Below are positions 22,156-32,505 of a stretch of 64,000 nucleotides of DNA, piece by piece (position 1 is the stretch's first letter; each line of letters opens with the position of its first letter). The stretch lies in NCBI GenBank assembly GCA_947069175.1, contig CAMTDV010000003.1:81135978-81199977 (forward strand), read 5' to 3'. The notes beneath the pieces are model-generated. The model had not been told where the DNA came from. It ran no database searches and saw only the letters and a program-made list of their open reading frames with translations. The position numbers were made by a program, and so were the translations under genes. Source of the DNA: Scalesia atractyloides (lineage: Eukaryota > Streptophyta > Magnoliopsida > Asterales > Asteraceae).

Positions 22156-23661
22156 AGAAATTTCGTCCCGAAATTTAAATAGTGATATATTTGACTAAAA
22201 GAATGATGGTGTTTAGTTTGACTGTTACTTGCTTAGAAAAAGTAAGGGTTTAAGTTTTTGTTCGAGGCGGTAACATTCCTTGTAAGGGTTAAGTACCCTA
22301 TTACATGAATCGCTTTTTGTTGCCTACTGTATAAGTATTGATAAGCAGGAATGATTCGCTAAAAATGATATCATGCATAAGAGTTTAGATACGTTTGGAA
22401 AATTATGGTTATATCCTAAGGCAAAACTTCTAACACTACAACCTACATGGAAACATAAATAAAACACAACAGCTGATATTTGAACATAATTAAACACAAC
22501 AGCTAATATTTGAACATAAATAAGCACAACAGCTAATATTTGAATCCACATTCTAATTGCATATATGTTTGAATGGTGGAAGTTCCTCTCTCGTTTGTTA
22601 TGATGGAGAGGTTAGTTTATGTAGAAATGGAACACAATTCCAATTTCTCTAAATAGCAAGATGATATAAATGTAACATAATTCCAACCAAGGCAATACTA
22701 ATCCTACATGGAACTTCTCATAACCGCCTGATAATGCCTCTGATCCTTTGGCAAGAATACTTATATATAGGAAGTACCAGCGGCGTATCCACCATATTCT
22801 TGCCAAATTTTCATTAGTTTTATCCACAAGTTATGATTAGTTACCAAGAAACTAATAAATCCTACATAGAACTTCTCATAACCGTCCGACAATGCCTCTG
22901 ATCCTTTGACAAGAATACTTATATATAGGAAGTACCAGCGGCGTATCCACCATATTCTTGTCAAATTTTCATTGGTTTTATCAGTGAATTATGATTAGTC
23001 CTATACTCTACAACCAATACAACAAACATAAAATACTGAAATGAAATATATCTGTGCGATCAAGGCTCAATCAAACGGAGCCGATCGTATTGCATGTACT
23101 GAAAATGAAATGTCTGTGCGCTCAAGGCTCAATCAAACGGAGCCGAACGTATTGAACGTATTGAATGTACTGAAAATGAAATTGTCTGTGTGCTCAAGGC
23201 TCAATCAAACGGAGCCGAGCGTATTGCATGTACTGAAAATGAATAACTTAATCACACAAACAACCTATGCATGGAACCTCTCATAACCGCCTGATAATGC
23301 CTCCGATCATTTGACAAGAATACTTATATATAGGAAGTACCAGCGGCGTATCCACCATATTCTTGTCAAATTTTCATTGACTTTATCCGCAAGTTATGAT
23401 TAGTTCTATGCGACTCTACAACAAACACAACAACCACAAGATACTGAAAATGAAATTGTCTGTGCGCTCAAGGCTCAATCAAACGGTCTAACAGTCTACA
23501 CATGGAACCTCTCATAACCGCCAGATAATGCTTCTGATCCTTTGACAAGAATACTTATATATAGGAAGTACCAGCGGCGTATCCACCGTATTCTCGTCAA
23601 AGTTTCATTGGCTTTATCCTTAAGTTATGTTTGGTTCTATGTGATAAAGAAAAACATAAAA
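22156..23661 (-). repeat. B unit 1 internal non-coding region with hairpin repeats
   Basis: This occupies the place of pol. It holds four copies of a roughly 200-bp repeat, each with a 13-bp hairpin of TTTGACAAGAATA type (22747-22807, 22905-22965, 23310-23370, 23541-23601), and three full copies of the GATC/GGCTC hairpin (23057-23087, 23119-23149, 23191-23221). A fourth copy (about 23467) is cut after CAATCAAACGG. No pol-like coding is visible in any frame. Confidence 0.8.
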
Positions 23662-24969
23662 CTAAACGATAGGAGTTGAATCTGGATCTTCGGCGAAGAG
23701 GACTAGTTGAGTATCTTCGTTTGGGCCGTCATTATCTTCGACAGGATTGGCGTTGATATTGAAGACTCTTCCTCTTGCTGGTGACCTAGCGGTTGGGTTT
23801 CCTTGGTTTACTTGGTTAACTGGGTTGGATTGGGCTTGAGTGTTGATAACGTTAACCAATTGAGGGCATGTGTTTCTAAAGTGGGTAGGGTCGCCACAAT
23901 TGAAACAAGCTCGAGCATATGGGAACATGGAGTATTGGGGTTGTTGATAGGTTTGGGCCATGTTTTGAGTAAGGGAAAAGGTTTGGTTTTGAAAGGTGCG
24001 ACAAACCTTGCTCAAATGACCATAGCGTCCACAAGTTGTACATAGTCGACAAGGTAAGGTAAGGGGATGGTGATAAAAACAGTTGTTGCATCGAGGGTGA
24101 GGTCCAAGATATGGTTTCTTATTTGGGTAAGTTGAGTTGGGTGCCACTTGAGTGATTGGGATAGCTTGGATGGGTATGGCGTGTGAAATAGGTTGGTTTC
24201 GTTGGGTAGCAGCGAAAAGTTGTCCGTCTCTTCTTCTCTTAGAATTGGGTTGAGAAGGGGATTCGGTTTGGGTGGAGTCGGAAGTTTCAGTCGATTCTTT
24301 ATCCTTATTCTTCTCCTCCTTGAAGTCTTCGTTTTGGATTCGGTTCTCGGTAAGCTCTGTTGCTAACTCCATTGCTGCTTCCAAGGTTGCAGGCTTGGTA
24401 CTTATTACAGGGTCTTGAATCTTTGACGGAAGACCACGAATGTAGTGTTCGATCAAACGGTAGAGGGGAGTGAACATGTTGGGAACCATTTGATGTAACT
24501 CGAGGAATCTTTTATTGTAGGTGGTGTGGTCTCCTTCCTTTTGTTTCAACGAATAAAATTCATCTTCTAATTTCTTGATTTCACTCCTTGGGCAAAATCG
24601 TCTGGTCATGATTTCCTTCAATTCGATCCAATTTAAGGTCATAGCATCGTCGACGCCTCGTTTGGCCTTCTCTGTATTCCACCAAGTAAGTGCTATCCCA
24701 TATAGTCGACCGGTAGCATAACGCACTTTGCGACCATCAGGGAAATCGCAATTTAGAAAAGTGTTCTCCATCTCTTCAAACCAATGGAGGAGAGCGGTGA
24801 CGCCTTCAGTCCCTTTGTATTTCAGAGGGTCGCATGATTTGAAATGCTTGTATGTGCATTTAGCGGTATTTGAGGGAGAGTTAGTAATGTTTTGGTTTTC
24901 TTGATTGACAGGATTAGCGGTGAGTGCTTGTTGAACTTGGATTACAATGTTGGGTATTACGGCAGCCAT
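23662..24969 (-). CDS. Gag protein of family B, unit 1 (435 codons)
   Basis: An intact 435-residue gag. It has the capsid-type region with LLHWFEEMENTFLNCDF near residues 65-81 and RRFCPRSEIKKLEDEF, then a charged linker and Cys-His motifs: CNNCFYHH-type, CTTCGRYGHLSKVC and the knuckle CFNCGDPTHFRNTC. It ends with an acidic tail and stops exactly where protease would begin in A. It starts at the first in-frame Met (MAAVIPN); compared with A about 26 N-terminal residues are lost, because a stop lies just upstream. Role: particle assembly and RNA packaging for an element that would depend on another element's enzymes. Same sequence at 30446-31753. Confidence 0.9.
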   Translation of the reverse strand: MAAVIPNIVIQVQQALTANPVNQENQNITNSPSNTAKCTYKHFKSCDPLKYKGTEGVTALLHWFEEMENTFLNCDFPDGRKVRYATGRLYGIALTWWNTEKAKRGVDDAMTLNWIELKEIMTRRFCPRSEIKKLEDEFYSLKQKEGDHTTYNKRFLELHQMVPNMFTPLYRLIEHYIRGLPSKIQDPVISTKPATLEAAMELATELTENRIQNEDFKEEKNKDKESTETSDSTQTESPSQPNSKRRRDGQLFAATQRNQPISHAIPIQAIPITQVAPNSTYPNKKPYLGPHPRCNNCFYHHPLTLPCRLCTTCGRYGHLSKVCRTFQNQTFSLTQNMAQTYQQPQYSMFPYARACFNCGDPTHFRNTCPQLVNVINTQAQSNPVNQVNQGNPTARSPARGRVFNINANPVEDNDGPNEDTQLVLFAEDPDSTPIV

Positions 24970-25721
24970 TTGTTGAGCGATTTGGGTTCATGGGTCGCAT
25001 TAGGAATGAACATTCATAAAATAATTATAGAAAAATAAATCTACTACATCCATAGGATGTCTTGGGCTTTGCTCGCCGTTAGGCCCTACATGCCGCCATA
25101 CTTTACCTGTGTAATCATGTGGGCCCCCATGAATACCGGTTTTTCATATGGTTCGCACGGGTTTGCCAGGTTGCGTACACAAAAACCCGGAGAAAATCGA
25201 GAAATATGTATACAACGTGTGATATTCGGAATGTGTCCAGGTGTAGACACGGTGACACCTCAAAGTAGGTTAGTTCGAACGACGTTTGGTGTGGCATGCT
25301 TTGGCCTAATAGGTCCTTCGTACTCTCATCGTTGGTCCCCAGGTAAGCAAACTGGTCCGTTATATTGGATTTATACGAATGCCAACCTAGACAGGACGTT
25401 CCGACTACCGGTACTTGTACCCTTCCAGTTACTACATGCCCGTCGCAGAACTTACTTTGATGAGATTTGAAAATTGCAACAAAATCTTTGGATAATGAGA
25501 GTATGAAAATAAATTGAATACATGAACATCGATATATGTATAATGAATATGTATATAAGCATCTATGTTTGACTGTAAATGTAAACAAATATGAAACAAT
25601 TAAATGTCACAAGTTTGTATGTAACCACCTAATCAATTAAAATTTAGGCAGACTATAGTATAGGCTCTAAGGGTCTAATAACCTATCCTATATCCCTATA
25701 GTCATGGCTCTGATACCAATC
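24970..25721 (-). other. B leader and PBS, unit 2 boundary
   Basis: Untranslated leader, identical in layout to 18790-19536. PBS TGGTATCAGAGCCATGA is at 25702-25718. No gene. Confidence 0.8.
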
Positions 25722-28324
25722 TGTCACACCCCGACCCGCAGCGGAAAAGGTGATCGGGGCATGATTGGGTTATCATCAAAACTCATGACATTTATTATGC
25801 GTTTCATATTCATTAGATACAATTTAATGGAAATTTACAATAAATGTTACAACATGTTCTAACTATCAATCTAAGCATCTCTGTTCTCTTCTAAGGCATT
25901 TCCTATGTTTTCTTTGCTTCAACCTGTTCACCTGTATCATGTGTAAAAAGGTTTTGGATCAACATAATGTTGGCGAGTGAATCCTATGGAAAACATTTGA
26001 ACAAGTTTATTTGAATTGATTATGAAATATGTGCACAACCAAACATGAGTAAAAATAGATGTAAACTTATTCAACAATCATAAGATATTAAATAAAACAC
26101 ACATGAACAATAATGGAACATTTAGAGGCACGCGATGCTCAACTCGTCTCTCACGAGGAACTGAGGGGCCTAATGAATGAATTGCATAAACATGATAATA
26201 TGAATGACACAACTACAAACAATATAAACTCAATGATACACACATGAACAATAATGAATTTGATTTGAGGCACGCGTTGTTCAACTCGTCTCCCACGAGG
26301 AACTGATGGGCTTAATGAATGAGTTTCATATAATTTGACAAAAGGAAATAAGTAATCACAACAATATAAACAATCTAAGTTTAGATCATGATGTGGTATG
26401 GCACAAGTTTAAATAAACAAGTCGATTATTTTTATAACACATGACACACCCCAAAACGTGTAATTTAAAAGGGGGAGTTGTAAGATTCACTCACAGTGGG
26501 TGCGTTCGGTTGATGATGTTGAATGCACGCGAAGTGGTTTTAACCACGAGTGAGATTAACCTAGATAAATCGCATTATGGTTTGGTAAGTAAACGGATTT
26601 TATTAATTTATTTTAGTAGGATTGTTGGGTGTATTTTTGTGAGTTTAAGGCTATTTTCTAACCTTAAAAATGTTATTTTTTAAGTATTTTTAATTAAAAT
26701 AATTAAATAAAATAATAAAAAAATTTGACTTTTTCTGACCGTTGACCGGTTCGTATGCGTATTGTTGTGCGCTGAGTGAGGCTCGAACCCGAGACCTCCC
26801 GTACGCGTGCACGCAGCTCTACCAACTGAGCTACGTGTCTAACCCGTCATATATCTGATTTTAATTACATTTATACATTAATTAGTTTAAACAGAAAATC
26901 CTTTTATTTTAAAAACACTTTAATTGAATTAGACGGTGCGCTCCACAGGTCTCGAACCCGGGACCTGTGGCTTAAACTAACACACAGTCCACCGCTGGAC
27001 TGTGTGTTTAACATGTTATATAATCCAATTTTTATTATACTTAAATACAAACTATTTGTTTTCATTTCTGACTTATTTAAAAAGGTAGAATAATTGTCCG
27101 GGTCGATGCAGAAGACCGGACTCGAACTCGTGACGTGCGACTTAAACATACACACAGTCCACCGCTGGACTGTGTGTCTAACTTTGTTATTATTCCGATT
27201 ATTAATATACTTAACATACACCTGTGTGACTCCGGTTCAGTTTAACAAAAAAATCATTTTTATTAAGGCAGCGTGTGTGGAACAGGATTCGAACTCGAGA
27301 CCTTTCTGTGTTTAATGTGCACACAGTCCACCGCTGGACTGTGTGTCTAACCCGAGTAATATCTTAATTTTAATTATTCTTATACGTTTACCGCACTTCA
27401 TCTTCTTCGTCTGATTTTTAACCAGGATCGATAACTGACTGGTTAAATGTTTTAATCGGTTTCTTAGCGTGTTTCAGTTCATTACGGTGAGATATAAGTG
27501 AAAAGAAAAAAAGAAATTAGGCGAAGAGGTATACCGACTATCTTCCTCTGTTTTCCGGCAGAACTCCGGCGACAGCAATAGGCTCCGGCGTCGGGTGTCT
27601 TGCAGCAGCGAGTCTCCGGAAAGTTTACAAAGGGTGTGGGTATCTCCGGTATAAGCTCAGGGGTTTCAGTAAGGCTCAGGAATGGAGAACCGGTTTTCCG
27701 GCGATGAGCAGAGATATTCCGGCGAGTGGAATTACGTCCGGTAAAGGTGTGGTTTTGAGCGAAAAAGTTTGCGGTGGGTTGTGGGTGAATTTATAGGGAG
27801 ATACCGAGATGTATTTGGCCCGATTTCCGACTGGATTCGTCGGTTATAAAAACTCCGGCGGTTATAACTTTGGTCGCGGACTCAGACGTCGGTTATAACC
27901 GATGTCTTAGTAAATGTTTACGTTATAACGGAAGTTGTCGTTAAAACTCGCGAGATTACCGGGATTTCCGACGACTGAACTTTTGGGCGCCGGTTTTGAA
28001 TTTGGAACGTCAAGATATGAATTAAATGATTCTAATATTTAACAAATAACATCAGTGGCGCAGTGGTTTGTGTGTTGTGTGTTAAGTCGCTGAACTGTAC
28101 TGACTCGGCGACTGACCCGGGTTCGAAACCCGGCAGGGACTTTTTATTTTTATTTTGCGATTTTCAACAGTTTTTCAAAAACTAAATATATATTCCCGTA
28201 TAATAATTGATTATGTATCGTTTAAAATTATTTTGGGCATTTAATTCGCAACGAAAATTTTAACTGACTGTTCGGTTGATAAACGGAGCGGGTTTGGTAA
28301 ATCCGTTTTTTGACGGATGTTACA
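25722..28324 (-). repeat. Family B LTR 2
   Basis: 2,603 bp, the same length as LTR 1, at an offset of 6,185 with very few differences. Minus-strand tRNA-like modules at 26769-26839, 26935-27008, 27100-27178 and 27268-27347; plus-strand module 28055-28140 with T5 at 28141-28145. Confidence 0.93.
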
Positions 28325-30445
28325 GTATCCCCTGCTTTTTAGAAATTTCGTCCCGAAATTTAAATAGTGATATATTTGACTAAAAGAATGATGGTGTTTA
28401 GTTTGACTGTTACTTGCTTAGAAAAAGTAAGGGTTTAAGTTTTTGTTCGAGGCGGTAACATTCCTTGTAAGGGTTAAGTACCCTATTACATGAATCGCTT
28501 TTTGTTGCCTACTGTATAAGTATTGATAAGCAGGAATGATTCGCTAAAAATGATATCATGCATAAGAGTTTAGATACGTTTGGAAAATTATGGTTATATC
28601 CTAAGGCAAAACTTCTAACACTACAACCTACATGGAAACATAAATAAAACACAACAGCTGATATTTGAACATAATTAAACACAACAGCTAATATTTGAAC
28701 ATAAATAAGCACAACAGCTAATATTTGAATCCACATTCTAATTGCATATATGTTTGAATGGTGGAAGTTCCTCTCTCGTTTGTTATGATGGAGAGGTTAG
28801 TTTATGTAGAAATGGAACACAATTCCAATTTCTCTAAATAGCAAGATGATATAAATGTAACATAATTCCAACCAAGGCAATACTAATCCTACATGGAACT
28901 TCTCATAACCGCCTGATAATGCCTCTGATCCTTTGGCAAGAATACTTATATATAGGAAGTACCAGCGGCGTATCCACCATATTCTTGCCAAATTTTCATT
29001 AGTTTTATCCACAAGTTATGATTAGTTACCAAGAAACTAATAAATCCTACATAGAACTTCTCATAACCGTCCGACAATGCCTCTGATCCTTTGACAAGAA
29101 TACTTATATATAGGAAGTACCAGCGGCGTATCCACCATATTCTTGTCAAATTTTCATTGGTTTTATCAGTGAATTATGATTAGTCCTATACTCTACAACC
29201 AATACAACAAACATAAAATACTGAAATGAAATATATCTGTGCGATCAAGGCTCAATCAAACGGAGCCGATCGTATTGCATGTACTGAAAATGAAATGTCT
29301 GTGCGCTCAAGGCTCAATCAAACGGAGCCGAACGTATTGAACGTATTGAATGTACTGAAAATGAAATTGTCTGTGTGCTCAAGGCTCAATCAAACGGAGC
29401 CGAGCGTATTGCATGTACTGAAAATGAATAACTTAATCACACAAACAACCTATGCATGGAACCTCTCATAACCGCCTGATAATGCCTCCGATCATTTGAC
29501 AAGAATACTTATATATAGGAAGTACCAGCGGCGTATCCACCATATTCTTGTCAAATTTTCATTGACTTTATCCGCAAGTTATGATTAGTTCTATGCGACT
29601 CTACAACAAACACAACAACCACAAGATACTGAAAATGAAATTGTCTGTGCGCTCAAGGCTCAATCAAACGGAGCCGAACGTATTGTATGTACTGAAAATG
29701 AAATTGTATGTGCGCTCAAGGCTCAATCAAACGGAGCCGAACGTATTGCATGTACTGAAAATGAACAACTTAATCTAAACAACAATCACACAAACAGCCT
29801 ATGCATGGAACCTCTCATAACCGCCTGATAATGCCTCCGATCATTTGACAAGAATACTTATATATAGGAAGTACCAGCGGCGTATCCACCATATTCTTGT
29901 CAAATTCTCATTGACTTTATCCGCAAGTTATGATTAGTTCTATGCGACTCTACAACAAACACCACAACCACAAGATACTGATAATGAAAATGTATGTGCG
30001 CTCAAGGCTCAATCAAACGGAGCCGAACGTATTGCATGAACTGGAAATGTAAATTGAACTGTGCGATCAAGGCTCAATCAAACGGAGCCGATTGTATTGC
30101 ATGTATTGAAAATGTAAAATGAAATGACCGATCAAGGCTCAATCAAACGGAGCCGATCGTGCGGGCACGCCACAGATCAACCGCGTAATAAAATGGGGAT
30201 CAAGCTCAACCTCATAAATGGGGGGGCTGCGGCCTCGGCAAATGCATATACTAAAAATAATAATAATTACTCTAACAGTCTACACATGGAACCTCTCATA
30301 ACCGCCAGATAATGCTTCTGATCCTTTGACAAGAATACTTATATATAGGAAGTACCAGCGGCGTATCCACCGTATTCTCGTCAAAGTTTCATTGGCTTTA
30401 TCCTTAAGTTATGTTTGGTTCTATGTGATAAAGAAAAACATAAAA
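28325..30445 (-). repeat. B unit 2 internal non-coding region, longer hairpin array
   Basis: Begins with the polypurine tract (28325-28340). As unit 1 but 599 bp longer: five 13-bp hairpins (28932-28992, 29090-29150, 29495-29555, 29844-29904, 30325-30385) and eight GATC/GGCTC hairpin copies. The segment at 30124-30270 resembles A LTR positions about 487-700 (hairpin, GGCACGCCA, ATGGGG repeats), so LTR-like sequence sits inside B. Confidence 0.8.
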
Positions 30446-31753
30446 CTAAACGATAGGAGTTGAATCTGGATCTTCGGCGAAGAGGACTAGTTGAGTATCT
30501 TCGTTTGGGCCGTCATTATCTTCGACAGGATTGGCGTTGATATTGAAGACTCTTCCTCTTGCTGGTGACCTAGCGGTTGGGTTTCCTTGGTTTACTTGGT
30601 TAACTGGGTTGGATTGGGCTTGAGTGTTGATAACGTTAACCAATTGAGGGCATGTGTTTCTAAAGTGGGTAGGGTCGCCACAATTGAAACAAGCTCGAGC
30701 ATATGGGAACATGGAGTATTGGGGTTGTTGATAGGTTTGGGCCATGTTTTGAGTAAGGGAAAAGGTTTGGTTTTGAAAGGTGCGACAAACCTTGCTCAAA
30801 TGACCATAGCGTCCACAAGTTGTACATAGTCGACAAGGTAAGGTAAGGGGATGGTGATAAAAACAGTTGTTGCATCGAGGGTGAGGTCCAAGATATGGTT
30901 TCTTATTTGGGTAAGTTGAGTTGGGTGCCACTTGAGTGATTGGGATAGCTTGGATGGGTATGGCGTGTGAAATAGGTTGGTTTCGTTGGGTAGCAGCGAA
31001 AAGTTGTCCGTCTCTTCTTCTCTTAGAATTGGGTTGAGAAGGGGATTCGGTTTGGGTGGAGTCGGAAGTTTCAGTCGATTCTTTATCCTTATTCTTCTCC
31101 TCCTTGAAGTCTTCGTTTTGGATTCGGTTCTCGGTAAGCTCTGTTGCTAACTCCATTGCTGCTTCCAAGGTTGCAGGCTTGGTACTTATTACAGGGTCTT
31201 GAATCTTTGACGGAAGACCACGAATGTAGTGTTCGATCAAACGGTAGAGGGGAGTGAACATGTTGGGAACCATTTGATGTAACTCGAGGAATCTTTTATT
31301 GTAGGTGGTGTGGTCTCCTTCCTTTTGTTTCAACGAATAAAATTCATCTTCTAATTTCTTGATTTCACTCCTTGGGCAAAATCGTCTGGTCATGATTTCC
31401 TTCAATTCGATCCAATTTAAGGTCATAGCATCGTCGACGCCTCGTTTGGCCTTCTCTGTATTCCACCAAGTAAGTGCTATCCCATATAGTCGACCGGTAG
31501 CATAACGCACTTTGCGACCATCAGGGAAATCGCAATTTAGAAAAGTGTTCTCCATCTCTTCAAACCAATGGAGGAGAGCGGTGACGCCTTCAGTCCCTTT
31601 GTATTTCAGAGGGTCGCATGATTTGAAATGCTTGTATGTGCATTTAGCGGTATTTGAGGGAGAGTTAGTAATGTTTTGGTTTTCTTGATTGACAGGATTA
31701 GCGGTGAGTGCTTGTTGAACTTGGATTACAATGTTGGGTATTACGGCAGCCAT
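30446..31753 (-). CDS. Gag protein of family B, unit 2 (435 codons)
   Basis: The protein appears identical to the gag of unit 1 (23662-24969), with the same start, Cys-His motifs and acidic end. Two intact gag frames in tandem, against only broken gag and pol in A, is notable, but near identity may only mean a recent duplication. Confidence 0.9.
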   Translation of the reverse strand: MAAVIPNIVIQVQQALTANPVNQENQNITNSPSNTAKCTYKHFKSCDPLKYKGTEGVTALLHWFEEMENTFLNCDFPDGRKVRYATGRLYGIALTWWNTEKAKRGVDDAMTLNWIELKEIMTRRFCPRSEIKKLEDEFYSLKQKEGDHTTYNKRFLELHQMVPNMFTPLYRLIEHYIRGLPSKIQDPVISTKPATLEAAMELATELTENRIQNEDFKEEKNKDKESTETSDSTQTESPSQPNSKRRRDGQLFAATQRNQPISHAIPIQAIPITQVAPNSTYPNKKPYLGPHPRCNNCFYHHPLTLPCRLCTTCGRYGHLSKVCRTFQNQTFSLTQNMAQTYQQPQYSMFPYARACFNCGDPTHFRNTCPQLVNVINTQAQSNPVNQVNQGNPTARSPARGRVFNINANPVEDNDGPNEDTQLVLFAEDPDSTPIV

Positions 31754-32505
31754 TTGTTGAGCGATTTGGGTTCATGGGTCGCATTAGGAATGAACATTCA
31801 TAAAATAATTATAGAAAAATAAATCTACTACATCCATAGGATGTCTTGGGCTTTGCTCGCCGTTAGGCCCTACATGCCGCCATACTTTACCTGTGTAATC
31901 ATGTGGGCCCCCATGAATACCGGTTTTTCATATGGTTCGCACGGGTTTGCCAGGTTGCGTACACAAAAACCCGGAGAAAATCGAGAAATATGTATACAAC
32001 GTGTGATATTCGGAATGTGTCCAGGTGTAGACACGGTGACACCTCAAAGTAGGTTAGTTCGAACGACGTTTGGTGTGGCATGCTTTGGCCTAATAGGTCC
32101 TTCGTACTCTCATCGTTGGTCCCCAGGTAAGCAAACTGGTCCGTTATATTGGATTTATACGAATGCCAACCTAGACAGGACGTTCCGACTACCGGTACTT
32201 GTACCCTTCCAGTTACTACATGCCCGTCGCAGAACTTACTTTGATGAGATTTGAAAATTGCAACAAAATCTTTGGATAATGAGAGTATGAAAATAAATTG
32301 AATACATGAACATCGATATATGTATAATGAATATGTATATAAGCATCTATGTTTGACTGTAAATGTAAACAAATATGAAACAATTAAATGTCACAAGTTT
32401 GTATGTAACCACCTAATCAATTAAAATTTAGGCAGACTATAGTATAGGCTCTAAGGGTCTAATAACCTATCCTATATCCCTATAGTCATGGCTCTGATAC
32501 CAATC
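31754..32505 (-). other. B leader and PBS, unit 3 boundary
   Basis: Same leader as 24970-25721; PBS at 32486-32502. Confidence 0.8.
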
